This document shows positions 1-12,009 of a stretch of DNA of 64,000 nt, piece after piece. The notes beneath the pieces were generated by a model that saw only the letters and a program-made list of their open reading frames with translations, made no database searches and was not told the DNA's origin. A program made the translations under genes and the position numbers. Positions within the stretch are counted from its first letter, which is position 1, and the number at the start of each line of letters is the position of its first letter. Origin of the DNA: Homarus americanus (lineage: Eukaryota > Arthropoda > Malacostraca > Decapoda > Nephropidae); NCBI RefSeq assembly GCF_018991925.1, contig NW_024737068.1, forward strand, positions 12,971,317-13,035,316, written 5' to 3'.

Positions 1-1511
1 CTACTGAATTTCTCCTCTGAGTTATAAATATTTTTAACTTCGTATTAAATCTCGGACAATGCAAACCGACTTGTTTTATAGCTGGAATAATCATCCTGTG
101 AGAAATGATGAGAATACAGTTAAGAGTGTCTAGCTGATAAGAATGCGGTAGTGACTGTAATGTTACTCTCTATCACTCTTCATGTCTTGGTCTCTTAGGT
201 TCTGTGAAATCTTTAATCGTGTTAATGTGGCGTTAAGATTCAGCTAATATACAGTACAGGGTGGACAACATGTCGTACAGTGGCACATACTGTATGCCTT
301 CGTGAGTTAGGTTAGGGAGCCTTTACTGCGTCCTCTCCCATAAATAAATATTCACGGCTCTATAAATGAATACTCGCCAGTCTCGACTCTTGAACAAAGG
401 ACGCCAAAGACAATATACACTCCACCGCCAGCTGGTAAAGTCCCAGCTGGCTGGTGAAGGCTGCCACCACACCAAATATTAAACCTACGTGTATGAACAG
501 AGTCTGTACGGGCTTCACGCTCTGCCGTTTGGGATTCATGCAAATCATTTGATCAAATTTACCTGATACAACACTTGATAAAATTTAGTATTCAATGTCT
601 AATGCGGTAATTGAATTAAATACTCCTCAGACTAAGGGTTCGAACCTACAACTTGCTGTACTTAATTCAAACATGATACCTATCCCACCAGCAGCTTCGA
701 GAGTTTATATTTAGTCCAGGTAGTCTCAGGGGGGCGTCCCCGGCCTCACACTGATGTTCTCTATCGATGTGTAAACTGAACCCCGGAGTTAAATTTGAAA
801 AAACTTGAAAAAGGACTTTGTTGGGAAGCGAACACCTGCGGGGAACACCTGCATATATACTAGAGTTTGGATTCACAGAGATTCATACGGTGGTTGATCT
901 TCGGAGTTGAAGATGTAAGAAAGTACCTAACTTGTCGACTTAAAAACCATTAAAATTATACTAAGGCTCCGTCTTAACTACATACGTTCTCTTAGTACCA
1001 CTTAGGAGACACGTTTAACCGAAATGAATATGTCCAAAAGATTCTATACTGCTGTGTTGTGTCACCTCATACTATGCTCTCGGATGTATACAAAATACAT
1101 ACAGAGTGTCTCAGAGCCGTGTATACATAATTATTACCAAACTGATTTTCGTAGAGATCAGGTGAATGCTCGTGTTACATCATCGCCCTCACCTGTTGTT
1201 TTGCGAGGTCTCCCACAAGTACACACACCTTCTCAGCCTCACTCTACCACAACAGTTGTAGTTATCAATCTCGTAACAGTATCTCATAACAGCCAAATCC
1301 TCCCACCACACGTACTATACCTGGCGCCCTCACTTGGAATCAATATTTGTTAGTGTTGTATCCTCATCTCATTTGCATAATTCCAGCTGTTGTTACCTGT
1401 AAAATGTTCTTCTCCTCTTGTGATCTATAGATAGTGTTGTTTGTCTGTTCTCTGGGGGTGTTTTTGATCCACTGGGGTGAGAATGATATGAGGATATGTT
1501 GTGATTGGATA
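1..1511. other. Intergenic sequence, no convincing gene
   Basis: Mostly unique AT-rich sequence. A frame at 1024-1353 (+) starts ATG AAT ATG and could encode 109 residues with a hydrophobic N-terminal stretch, but it shows no recognised domain, no splice signals and no good start context. A tRNA-like promoter relic lies on the minus strand near 620-695 and is listed separately. Confidence 0.6.
620..695 (-). repeat. tRNA-like (SINE head) relic
   Basis: On the minus strand a box-B-like GGTTCGAACCC (635-645) follows a box-A-like TGGTGGGATAGG (679-690) with about 33 bases between them, the spacing of a pol III internal promoter. No intact cloverleaf can be drawn. This is probably the head of a tRNA-derived SINE or a tRNA pseudogene; the far end and any duplication were not found. 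Confidence 0.3.
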
Positions 1512-1795
1512 AAATTGGGAGCGTACATTATATTTTCAACCTAACTGGGACCGTACATTATATTTTTAACCTAACTGGGACCGTACATTATATTTGTCTA
1601 CCTAACTGGGAGCGTACATTATATTTTCAACCAAACTGGGACCATACATTATATTTTTAACCTAACTGGGACCATACATCATATTTTTAACCTAACTGGG
1701 ACCGTACATTATATTTTCAACCTAACTGGGAGCGTACATTACATTTTTAACCTAACTGGGAGCGTGAGAATGTATATCATATTTTCACCGTAACT
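1512..1795. repeat. 30-bp minisatellite
   Basis: About nine imperfect head-to-tail copies of a 30-base unit containing CTAACTGGGAC(C/G)GTACATT followed by a T-rich half. Variants differ at single positions (ACC/AGC, CGT/CAT). The last copy decays into unique sequence. Confidence 0.9.
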
Positions 1796-1939
1796 GAGAA
1801 CGTCTCAGAGAACGTATCTGACTGTCTCACTTTAACTGTGACACGAAGTTGACAGTCAAAAAGAAGAAAGAAAGAAAACGAGTCAGGATTTAACAGTAAT
1901 TCTCTCTCGTAACTGGAGATGAGTTCTCTTATTTCTTAT

Positions 1940-2260
1940 CTCCAGGTAAGAGACTTTTTTTTAATATCTCCAAGACGATATTTTTCCTTTTTTTATATTT
2001 TTATTTTATACCGTAATTTATTTCTATTCTATTATGTTTTATTTTAATTTAATTTTGTCATTCTTTTATGTTTTAATTTGTTATTTTTAATTTTATTTCG
2101 TATTTATTTATAATTTGTATTATTTATTTTATTTATTCATGATTTATATGTATTTTATATCTTTATTTAGTATTAATTGATATATTTCGTGTATTTTTTT
2201 TAGTATTCATCTATTTCTTCGTTATCCCCATCCACATTTTCTCATATGTTTATCATTTTT
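1940..2260. repeat. AT-rich low-complexity tract
   Basis: T-rich on the plus strand, with runs of TTTATTT and ATTTTAT and no codon-like structure. Confidence 0.7.
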
Positions 2261-2454
2261 TCCCTTCTAACTCTCTCGTATTTTTCCTCTTACTGATTGG
2301 ATACAGTTTGTCGTCAATCGGGTGTTTGTGTTCTCTGATAAATTCGTCTTTCCTTCTGTGTGTGTGGGGGACAAACCGGGCGTGTCCTCTCCGTCCGCTT
2401 CCTGAAATATTGCGTTCGTGTTGATAGCTAAACCCGGACACCAAAATCGGTATA

Positions 2455-2770
2455 GAGGGGTGGGGTGGGGTGGCATGGAGTTGGTAAGATGGGGGAGGAA
2501 TTTGTAGGATGGGGAGGAGTTGGTCGGATGGGGAGGAGTTGGTCGGATGGGGAGGAGTTGGTCAGGTGGGGATGAGTTGGTCAGGTGGGGATGAGTTGGT
2601 CGGGTGGGGATGAGTTGCTCGGGTGGGGAGGAGTTGTTGGTGGTGAGGAGGCGTTGGTTGGTAACGTGGGGAGGAATTGGTTTGCAAGATGGGGATAAGT
2701 TTGTATGGTGGGGAGAAGTTTGTATGGTGGGGAGAAGTTAGTGAAGTGGGGAGGTTGGGAGGACCGGGAT
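2455..2770. repeat. G-rich minisatellite, ~19 bp unit
   Basis: Repeated GGATGGGGAGGAGTTGGTC and close variants in tandem, strongly strand-asymmetric (G on plus). The minus-strand translation gives a Pro/Thr/Ser-rich peptide that simply mirrors the repeat. Confidence 0.85.
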
Positions 2771-4189
2771 ATGACGTGATCCATATTACTTAATCAACTT
2801 TGTTCAGTCATAAGAAAAGGAATTCAAATACTTAACAATGTAGTGACAGATATTTACATTAGTCCACTTGGGATATTTTTCGCTGTTCCTCATGGTCAGT
2901 ATTTTAATGATGGTTGTACTACTTCTCCATCATCTCAAGATCCACCTGGGCGTCAGGGAGTGTACTGTACAACATAAACTGTGTACGTAGAATGGAAGCT
3001 TAGTACTGTACACCTCATTCATACCTATTCTGTGATTGATGTTGTTATCTAACTTGAATAACATTATCTGTTCATATTAATGGTGCTGTGATGATGATAA
3101 CACTAATATGTTGAGCTAGCTACGCCCAGCAACACACAACTACAGCTCTCAGGGAGGTGTACAGTAAGTAAGTTCGCTAGACCTCAATAAGGTTACTAGT
3201 ACCCTTCTCGTCCCACCTCGGGGCTGCTTTAACCGATCCTCTTCCGCCAACGACCATTTGTTTGAGTCTGCCATCTCAGCACCAGCTCCCTCAGGACGCC
3301 AAGGTCCCCAGGACGTCTTTGGAGGTGGAGACAACGACAGGATGAAAAACATTTGTGTGGTGCGTGTGAAAGATGATCTACCGGGGAGGCTGACGGATGT
3401 TATTGTAGGGAATTTCACCCACCCTCGGGTGATAAGGTGATCTGAACGTTCACTTAGCCATTTGTTGTGTTATGTCAGTGGTGAGTCATTTTGATCTGGT
3501 TTATTCACTTTGCCTTGTTAATGGTATTATTACATGTAGGTCTGTATTTCAAAGGTTCGCACGACTAATGTTCCTCGGAACTGAAGATGTAGATGTAAGC
3601 ATGTAACAAACTTCTTCACTGATGCTAAAACACCGAAATTAGCTTTTATATTGCATCATAATTACACACAGACTTTACCTTAACGAGATACATTCACTTA
3701 ACAATAGCTCGCATATTTAACTTTTTTCGACTTAAATTTTTTCTACTTGTGAAAAAATAAAAAAATGAAATAATGGTGAGGACATTTCTTTAACAAATTC
3801 TCGTACAGTAAATATAGATAGATACATCACCACCTGTCCCTTACATCAAGAGTATATCTGCCTTTGATTAAACCGGTGTAGTGGTCACTGTTTACCAAGT
3901 CAGATTTTTAGCTTTATCGTCCTGATTCATTAACCAGTCAGGACCTGTGAGGATTTAACACTCAACTTGTAATTCTATTTAGTGTTTGATTTTTTTTAGA
4001 AAGAAGAAAAAATAGACGTGGAATTAGATATAAAAACAGAGAAAAAATAATAAAAATGTAAAAATGTGAAAGAGAAAGAAATCTGTTAATAAAAGAAGAA
4101 ATTAATTTGTTTTTAAAATTTGTTCAAAATAATAAAAATGAAGATAAAGAAAGGAAAAATATATAAGAAAATGTAGGAAATTAGATAAG
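2771..4189. other. Intergenic, largely unique
   Basis: No gene can be supported. A minus-strand frame whose ATG falls near 3275 begins MADSNKWSLAEED in a fair start context, but it lacks a good donor site and any recognised domain. The last 200 bases are A-rich and repeat-like. Confidence 0.5.
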
Positions 4190-4430
4190 GTGAAGTCTGT
4201 CATAACTTATTTTTATCTTATTTTTCGTCTCTTCTCTTTGTTTTTTTTCTCTTATTTCTTTCTTTTTTGTTTTATTTCTTCTTGTTCTACTTTGATGCTG
4301 TTGTTGTTATTCTTCTTCGCTAATTTTGTTCTTGCTTTGTTGTTGTTGTTCTTGTACTTCTTTAGTCTCCTCGATTTATTGTTGTTCTTTTTTGTTCTTA
4401 ATAATTCTTGTTCTTGTTATGTTCTTTGAC
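4190..4430. repeat. T-rich low-complexity tract (TTG/TTC)
   Basis: Long pyrimidine-rich run with TTGTTGTTG and TTCTTC. It translates to Leu/Phe-rich peptide in every plus frame and is not a credible membrane protein. Confidence 0.7.
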
Positions 4431-4728
4431 TTGAAACAAGAATAAAATTATCATCCATAGACTTTTTTCGGGGTCGTAGGTTTTTGTATAGTACGGATAT
4501 ATAATTCCCACGTTAACAAATTTCTTAGGATTATTATAATTAGATCAAATGTATTCCTTCATTAAAGGTTTTGTATAGTTTGGAGATAAAAATTTCTTCG
4601 ATATAAAGTTTCAGGTATTGTGTTTTTAGGATTTTATTTGCATTGAAAATCTCGGTTTTTACAAATTTTAACACCTGTTTTTGTACCTCTAGTGTTAGTT
4701 TAACTCCCAAATAGCAACAGTAATACGA

Positions 4729-5010
4729 GGCTCCATTATGTCTCTCAGACCTAAACAACAACAATAACAACAACACACTAGGCTCCAGCATGTCTCTCAG
4801 GCCTAAACAACAACAATAACAACAACACACTAGGCTCCAGCATGTCTCTCAGGCCTAAACAACAACAATAACAACAACACACTAGGCTCCAGCATGTCTC
4901 TCAGGCCTAAACAACAACAATAACAACAACACACTAGGCTCCAGCATGTCTCTCAGGCCTAAACAACAACAATAACAACAACACACAAGGCTCATTATGT
5001 CTCTCGGTCA
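4729..5010. repeat. 52-bp minisatellite
   Basis: Five near-identical tandem copies, period 52, each combining GGCTCCAGCATGTCTCTCAG with an AAC-rich half. Internal copies are almost perfect, so the expansion looks recent; the outer copies are degenerate. Confidence 0.92.
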
Positions 5011-5087
5011 CAAACACATGCCGTTACTACACAATTTTCACATAAACATTAATATATAACTCCACAGTCGCTGTTCCCTCCTCTGTT

Positions 5088-5275
5088 AGTATGATTCATT
5101 GCGTATATGTAACCAGTATGATTCATTGCGTATATGTAACCAGTATGATTCATTGCGTATATGTAACCAGTATGATTCATTGCGTATATGTAACCAGTAC
5201 CAATATGATTCATCTATGCACACAACCAGTATGATTCATCTATACATGCAACCAGTATGATTCATTGTATATATG
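5088..5275. repeat. 27-bp minisatellite
   Basis: Tandem copies of a 27-base unit beginning AGTATGATTCATTGCGTATA. Four are perfect, followed by diverged shorter copies. Confidence 0.9.
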
Positions 5276-5436
5276 CAAAAGTCCTGGTATGACGTCACAA
5301 AAGTTTAAGCGCTGGTTGGTTGGTTTTCACATAAAAACTTTTGAAATATTGTAAATTCAGCGCCACACTTCCCGGGACCTGTTATTTAACTGCACTGTAA
5401 TGGTATACTGTACTTGCCAATAATATCTAGTGCTTG

Positions 5437-5535
<99 letters not shown>
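5437..5535. repeat. Compound (TCTA)n-(TCTG)n microsatellite
   Basis: A pure TCTA array (to 5490) switches directly to a pure TCTG array (to 5535), a single A/G transition propagated by slippage. Confidence 0.97.
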
Positions 5536-5684
5536 CCAGTTACACAGACTATTAATCAATATTGTTGAGTGTGATAATATTAATAGAATAGGTTTTGGTA
5601 CAGCGAGGCGAGACCGTGAGGATGATTGTCACGGTGTTAAGACAATTGAGGATATTTCTCTTACCCGCGATAATATTGACGTGT

Positions 5685-5768
5685 TGTGTGGTGTTGTGAG
5701 GGTCTTGTGTTGTGTTGTGTGGTGTTGTGCTGTGTTGTGTTGTGTTGTGGTGTGGTGTTATGTTGTAT
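5685..5768. repeat. GTGTT-rich microsatellite
   Basis: Irregular repeats of TGTGTTG and TGTGGTG. Confidence 0.7.
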
Positions 5769-5821
5769 TGGTGGATGGAGTCGTCTTAAAAGTATAATTG
5801 TGTGGTATTTAATTGAGCTTG

Positions 5822-5823
<2 letters not shown>

Positions 5824-5864
<41 letters not shown>

Positions 5865-5886
5865 CGTTCGTTCGTTCGTTCGTTCT
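5824..5886. repeat. (TC)n-(GTTC)n microsatellite
   Basis: A pure TC array is followed immediately by six GTTC units. Confidence 0.95.
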
Positions 5887-6027
5887 AAAAAATGAGTATC
5901 GTTACAATTATGAATTCCTTATCTCGCGTCACTGGTTTAATCCCGGGACACCTTCAGTCCACCCAGCTGAAAATAGGTACCTAACTTTACAAATGAGAAT
6001 TGTAACTAGTCGAGTGTAGTGCCAGTC

Positions 6028-6056
6028 ACCTAACCTAACGTAACCTAACGTAACCC
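6028..6056. repeat. Short CCTAA telomere-like run
   Basis: A few CCTAA units alternating with CGTAA variants. Confidence 0.5.
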
Positions 6057-6104
6057 ACCTTCACTTTTTTCTTTTGTTTAGGGAGGAGAAGCGTTGGAAA
6101 CTAT

Positions 6105-6285
6105 TTACTGGCTAAAACTATTTCCTGACTTCTGTATCTATTAACTGACTCTTGTATCTATTAACTGACTCTTGTATCTATTTACTGACTCTTGTATCTA
6201 TTAACTGACTCTTGTATCTATTAACTGACTCTTGTATCTATTAACTGACTCTTGTATCTATTAAATGACTCTTGTATAAACATGA
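6105..6285. repeat. 20-bp minisatellite
   Basis: About eight copies of TGACTCTTGTATCTATTAAC with one-base variants (TTTACTG, TTAAATG). Confidence 0.9.
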
Positions 6286-6756
6286 CAAATTGCATCAATA
6301 AACTCAATAATATTTCCGGTAAAAGTAGAGGCTTTAGGGAAGTAAATCAAGTAAGGTAAAACTCGTATAAATCCAAACTGGCGGAAGGTAATGGTGCCAG
6401 GGCTTATACAGTGGAAGACTCTGTTACTTATACCAAACACCTGTGTACCTCTTCTTACCTGTCATTCTTTATTAACGTGAACACCTGTTATGGTAGATTT
6501 AAGTTCTATGGCAACGTGATACAACTTTAAAATATCGGGGATGTTATTATATCTCTTTAAAACATCTTCATAATCAGTACAGGTAACTTGATTTGTATTT
6601 TTAATGATTGGTAATTATAGAGAATAATCATCGTCAAGGTAAATAACCGCACCTGTAGTGATATTCTTAATTAGTAAATGTAAAGGCGTGTTAACTTTAT
6701 CATTAATTTTACCTATAGTAACAGACAGGTGAGTGGTGGTTCAGGTGGAGGGTGTC
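6286..6756. other. Intergenic, unique
   Basis: AT-rich unique sequence; no open frame, splice pair or repeat worth calling. Confidence 0.5.
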
Positions 6757-6832
6757 TGTTTCACTTCCTCCTCCTCCTCTTTCACTTCCTCCTCTTCCTC
6801 CTCCTCTTTCACTTCCTCTTCCTCCTCCTCCC
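6757..6832. repeat. TCC / TTCACTTCCTCC repeat
   Basis: Pyrimidine-rich imperfect repeat; the poly-Ser translation is an artefact. Confidence 0.8.
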
Positions 6833-6970
6833 CATTGTCGTCAGGTGAGGGCCGAAGACTGAGTTACCTGTGTTGTGTACTCATTATGGTGTATCGCTTA
6901 CAGGTGTGTTTCTGCTTTTGGAGTTTTACCCTTAATATTTTTTGGTTTTTATTCTTATCCATATATATGT

Positions 6971-7052
6971 ACCCTACCCTACCCTACCCTACCCTACCCT
7001 ACACTACACTACACTACACTACCCTACCCTACCCTACCCTACCCTACCCTAC
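6971..7052. repeat. (ACCCT)n pentanucleotide array
   Basis: Pure ACCCT units with a central block of ACACT. It is related in length to the CCTAA telomere unit but a different sequence. Confidence 0.93.
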
Positions 7053-9354
7053 CTTCTCCTCTCCCCCTTCCCCCCATCCCCCCAGGTAGCGTTAAGGTGA
7101 TAGGTGAAAGACTCTGGTCATGCAGGTCCGACAATCATCAACATCTTGCCTGAACCGAACAGAAAGTCTCTTGAGTGAGTCTTATTGATTGTGTGGTGAA
7201 AAGATTATTGGAGACGTCGTTAGGGGATTCTTACAAATAATATAACATTGGATTGTACCGGATAAGGAAAAAAACGTAAATAGATATTGCTTTTCGGTTT
7301 GTAAAGTTTGTGGAAAGTAATGATGGAGTTTTGTTTGTTGATTTATCCCTGGATCTGTCATAACATAAGTTTTTTTTTTATAAGTATGACATCGTTGAAG
7401 AGAATAAAAATTAGTTCATGAATGTTTTACTGAGAATTAAACAAAAAAAATAACTGCAAATCGTCATAATATGTAGATTTTTCTTCGTATAATGCTGTAA
7501 TAGTCGATATTATCAGCAACAGAATCATCAGTTTGGAGAATGAAAATGAGTTCCACTGTAATTTAAAGAAAACTTAAGTGGGTAATCGAAGGGTCTTTAT
7601 CCCGGCTCTAAGGTCTGCACTCACAATAGTTTATACATTTTTTTTAATAATTAATTATGGCCACAGGACGGTGAGCTAATTAGAGGACACCTGGCCGAGT
7701 AGTTTCGTTTTTTTTTTTTTACACCTGGCCCACTTTGTTTACACTTGGCCCATTATTTACACTTGGCCCATTTTTTCACTTGGCCCATTATATTACACTT
7801 GACCCAATATTTTTTACACTTGACCCATTTTGTTTCCACTTTGTTCAGAGATGACAAGAAATTCCACACGACAAAATATCTTCCTCATAAGTAACTAAAT
7901 AAAAATAATCCATATGGGTCAACTTACGATATAAATCACACAAAAATAACATCTAAATATAACCTTACGGTGTTAATATAACTTGATCTTAACTTGATAA
8001 CGTTCATTTAACAACTATTCGGAGATGAAAATAAAGTAAATAATCTTTTTGGGTTAAGTTTCACCATCCTCGGTCTTATCTTCTACCAGGTGTTAAGGGA
8101 AGGTCTCTCGTTCAGGTAGATTTTCACAGTACAATACTTCAGATTTTTTTTTTCATTCTTATATCACTTATGAATCTGACTCTCACACTCTCAAAGGTTT
8201 TCATGTTAAGTATTTCCTTTAACTAGAGATGTGAAGAGAAAAACAATGATGAATAAGGTAAAGAACAGGTTACCATTATAAGTTTAAAATTACGCTGAGA
8301 CTGTACTGTAACCTGATACATTTTTGTAGGTCTAGTTACAAAACATATTGTATTTTTTCATTTAATATTCCTGCTCCATATTCTAAAAGATTCATAAGTT
8401 TTTTTTTCTCTCTTAACTGATAGAAAAATAATTTATATGTTTGGTTTATGTAAAGTTGCAAAATAGTGATAGAAACCATTATGGGGTCATATTTACGATG
8501 AGACTCTACCCTAACTAGACATCTCCCCTTCCCTCCCTTCCTTTCTTCTCGTCTGGATCAAAAAACAGGAAATTGAAAACAAAGTAAAAATCTCTGAGAA
8601 TCAAGACCAGAATATTTCATAAATTATTTCATAGTCACCCCAGTCTAATTGAATTTCCCAGAGGCGTTAATTTACAGTATGCAATTAACGATCAAGTTGG
8701 GGCGGGGCGGGGTGGTTGGCAGCCGTCTCTTGCACGCTGTTGAATAGTCCTGTTGGTAATAACTTTTAAAGATTTTTTAGGATAATCTGAAGAATAGCCT
8801 CACCCCACTTGCCTCACCTAAAGATTAGCCCCACAGCTTGTCTCATTTACATATTAACCCCCTGGCCTAGATTATCTCACCTGAAGATTAGTTCCCATCT
8901 TATTTCACATGAAGATTAGCCCCAAGCTTATGTCACCTGAAGATTAACCACCCCCAGTGCTAACCTAATTTAACTCCCAATACAGTGTTAGGGTATTTAA
9001 TCTTAAGATGAATAAGTTGGGGAATAATAATCTTCAGGTGATTCGATTTGTCTTCCGTAAAATTAAGTCGTTTATTGGTGGTAATGACGTGATTTTTACC
9101 CGGTAAATTTGGTCGATTAGCAGCGAATACAAAGGTGAGTGGGTTAACTGAGTCACTATCAGTCTGGTTTTCTTAAGAGACATGCTTCAGTATGTTTTAC
9201 TTGCACTCTGACTTAAGGGTTATGTTAGGGGCTCATAGCTGATAATGATATTGCTTTTTTGTAACCTAAGTGAGTGTGTAGAGATGTTGATGAATAGTGT
9301 TTGTTGCTTTATTGCTGTTGAGTTTTTTTTATCTAATATACTGTAGGACTAGGC
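7053..9354. other. Intergenic with small degenerate repeats
   Basis: No gene is supported. At 7720-7840 there are about six degenerate copies of TTACACTTGGCCCATT. Around 8780-8960 the phrase CACCTGAAGATTAG recurs four or five times, and its reverse complement appears near 9030. The rest is unique AT-rich sequence. Confidence 0.5.
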
Positions 9355-9380
9355 GTGTGTCTGTCTGTCTGTCTGTCTGT

Positions 9381-10146
9381 TTGTTCTGGACAGCCGAAAC
9401 GGCACAATCGTTTTTCATCAAACTTGGTGAAAAATCGCAAAACCTGGTCCCATGTCGATGGTTTCTTTAGGAAGGCATTAATTAACCATTTTATTTACGA
9501 TGGAAAACGATGCAAGTCTACGGACTTGGCGCACCCAAATTAACTATGCAAGTCTACGGACTTGGCGCACCCTCATTCGCTGTATGCTAGCCAAGCACGA
9601 GTGTTCAAACTTTCACTGGGCACGAACGTGCCCGCGATCACTTGTGTTTTACTATACGTCGTCTTGTTCCTCATCAGCACCATGCCATCCAAATTCTCTC
9701 CTGACAGTCAACTCAACAAACTCTGTTACTCTCACCTGCCGACACAGGGAGCTGCCTCAAGGAAACAGACAACTGCAATATTCATTCATTAAAGTTCTTG
9801 ACGATCTTGCCGAGAGGTGCGTGAGGACCCACAAGGCGACTCTGGCTCTACGATAATAATTTGTCCTCACGACGCAAGATTAAGCGGTGAGGAGGAGGAG
9901 GAGGGGGAGGACAATGAGGACAGCTCCCTGGCAGAATTGTTGGCACACAGAACCACGTATATTACCCAGACTGTGTTGCGAGAGGATGATATCAATATTG
10001 GCACAGGTGGTCGCCTCCTGCACCGCCCGCAGACATGTGTTGTCCCGCCCCGCACCACACCGCCTCCCTCGCCACGACTTAACAACGCCCCGCTAGTCGT
10101 ATTTACAAAGGATGCGAGATTGACGATTTGTTCTGTTGAATATTGA
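9381..10146 (+). other. Unrecognised, more GC-rich open region (decayed mobile element or exon?)
   Basis: After a short TCTG run, the sequence is noticeably less AT-rich than its surroundings and holds overlapping plus-strand open frames. One at about 9500-9856 ends VLDDLAERCVRTHK. Another at 9817-10146 has an acidic stretch followed by LAELLAHRTTYITQTVLRED and ends with a stop at 10144-10146. Near 9512-9585 a roughly 36-base phrase is duplicated in tandem. No single frame spans the region and no domain is recognised. The opening phrase (GCCGAAACGGCACAATCG then TTCATCAAACTTGG) resembles sequence I associate with arthropod mobile elements, but I cannot name a family. Confidence 0.25.
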
Positions 10147-10639
10147 AGTGCGTCGTGTTGTCTCTGGCGGAGGGAAATGGGTTGACAGGCGTGTGTCATG
10201 TCTTTATATTGAAGTGCCATGTGCATATGTTCCTCTGCTGCTGGTACACGCCCATGACCTGTAACATGTTTATATTTTTTGAGACGTTTACATCGTTTAT
10301 CGTTGATTGAAGAGTGAAGGCAGTTCATCTCTCTCTCTCTCTCTCCCTACAATTTGCTATAACCTTTGGCTATGAAGTGTTTTGAAGTACCAACGATGAA
10401 AAAGAAACAAGTTCAGTTTTTTTAAGTTTATAATTCGTCAATTCTTCTGATTCATTTCTCTACGAAGCTCTGCGACGGCTGAGTGGGTACGAACATTCAT
10501 CACTTGACCTAATGATCGCTGCTTCACTCTCTGAGAACCCCGACTCAACCCAACCGTGGAAATTGGTACCTCCATATGTACATAAACTTGGTATTTAGTG
10601 TCTTGTATCTCTACTGGTCCTAATGGCAGCTAGATCTAT
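10147..10639. other. Intergenic, unique
   Basis: Contains a short TC run at about 10330; nothing else recognisable. Confidence 0.5.
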
Positions 10640-10980
10640 GTAACCCACTAATATGGAACCCAGTCATATGGAACCCAGTAATATGTAACCCACTAATATG
10701 GAACCCAGTCATATGGAACCCAGTAATATGTAACCCACTAATATGTAACCCACTAATATGTAACCCACTAATATGTAACCCACTAAAATGGAACCAACTA
10801 ATATGGAACCCACTAATATGGAACCCAGTAACATGGAACCCAGTAATATGTAACCCACTAAAATGTAACCCAGTAATATGGAACCCACTAATATGGTGCC
10901 CAGTAATATGTAACCCACTAATATGTAACCCAGTAATATGTAACCCACTAATATGTAACCCAGTAACATGGAACCTACTA
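10640..10980. repeat. 15-bp minisatellite
   Basis: Roughly 22 copies of AATATGTAACCCACT with GGAACCCAGT variants. The period is a multiple of three, so the minus strand shows a long open frame of YILVG/YILLG repeats. That frame is a by-product and not a gene. Confidence 0.95.
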
Positions 10981-11419
10981 AATTCAATAAGGATCTACGA
11001 AACATAAAGTAGAAATAAACATATATCTAAAATTATTTAACCCTTAGGAAAACCAAACAACACAGGATTTGCTTTCAACTAACACTCGTCAACGGGATAA
11101 AAGAGTAATTTATTGTTTTATTTAGTTGACAATTGTTAGCGTTTACGGATGTTAATTTATTTGGCTGTAAAGGATGCTTGCTTATGTTATGTTGTGTTAT
11201 GTTATGTTAAGGCCAAGAACCATCTGGGATATGACTGATAGTTTCTGGTAGACAAGTGTGATGGCTGGAAATGGGAACTTGTGTTATGACCAAGAACTTA
11301 TGGCGGGAAGTTGTGCCAATAAAACAGTGTGATGATTTATTTTATTGACTATTACAATGTTTTCTTTTATGTGCAGTGTGTTGTGAGTTGTGTGTGTTTA
11401 TAACAATATGTATGTACTC
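10981..11419. other. Intergenic, unique
   Basis: Unique AT-rich sequence with a few TTATG pentamers near 11190; no gene. Confidence 0.5.
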
Positions 11420-11429
11420 GTATGTATGT

Positions 11430-11743
11430 TCGATCCCCGGGCAGGGTGAAACTATGGGCAAGTTTCTTCACGCCATTTGTCTCTGTCTACCCAGCTGTAA
11501 TTGGGAACCTGGATGTTAATCGATTTGCGGATCGTGTTCCGGGGTAATGGTTAGCCAGTGCAGTTGGCGTGTTGTCCGGTCTTCTTGGACTATTCATTGA
11601 CACTGGGTCATGCAACTCGTTAACACAGGGTGTGGTTGTTGTGTAGGTGACAGCTTCTATACCTTAAACAAATTCACGCCATGGTGGCCCATGGGCCGGC
11701 CATCCTCGTTACACGAGGAGCAACCATTATTATTTATATGAAT
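11430..11743 (+). mobile_element. tRNA-derived SINE copy A (5' truncated)
   Basis: Shares essentially its whole length with the SINE at 53761-54112, beginning inside the box-B motif (TTCGATCCCCGGGCAGGG). It runs through the central body (GTGTTCCGGGGTAATGGTTA, CACTGGGTCATGCAACTCGT) to the 3' end CAACCATTATTATT. The box-A half is missing, so it is 5' truncated. A 10-base direct repeat GTATGTATGT flanks it (11420-11429 and 11744-11753), but the motif is low-complexity, so it is only a candidate target-site duplication. A stem-loop CCTCGT-TAC-ACGAGG lies at 11704-11718. Confidence 0.85.
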
Positions 11744-12009
11744 GTATGTATGTGCATGTCTGTTGGTCTGCCTTTCTATTTGCATATGTAAACTGTGTTG
11801 GCCTATCAACACACACACACACACAGTCTTTGTTACATATAACAACACCTCTTCCTAACAACAAAAGAAAAGACCACCATCTTGGCCGTACCTGATAACT
11901 CCGAAGGTGCTGCTGTCTGCGAGAATCTAATTAGCTGGGGATTTATCACCTTCGTTCTAATTGGTATACAGCTTCGATGGACTTAATAAAAGCCCTGCTG
12001 GTGGTATCG

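Noticed and set aside
3149..3418. Overlapping open frames on both strands around a CTCAG/ATGGCAGAC motif as an exon
   Set aside because: No consistent donor, domain or supporting second exon; kept only as a note in the intergenic entry.
4729..5010. Possible CRISPR array from 52-bp periodicity
   Set aside because: The whole 52-base unit is conserved with no variable spacers: a minisatellite.
10709..11005. 98-codon minus frame of YILVGYILLG repeats resembling a hydrophobic repeat protein
   Set aside because: A 15-bp minisatellite keeps one frame open automatically; no start context, promoter or non-repeat domain.
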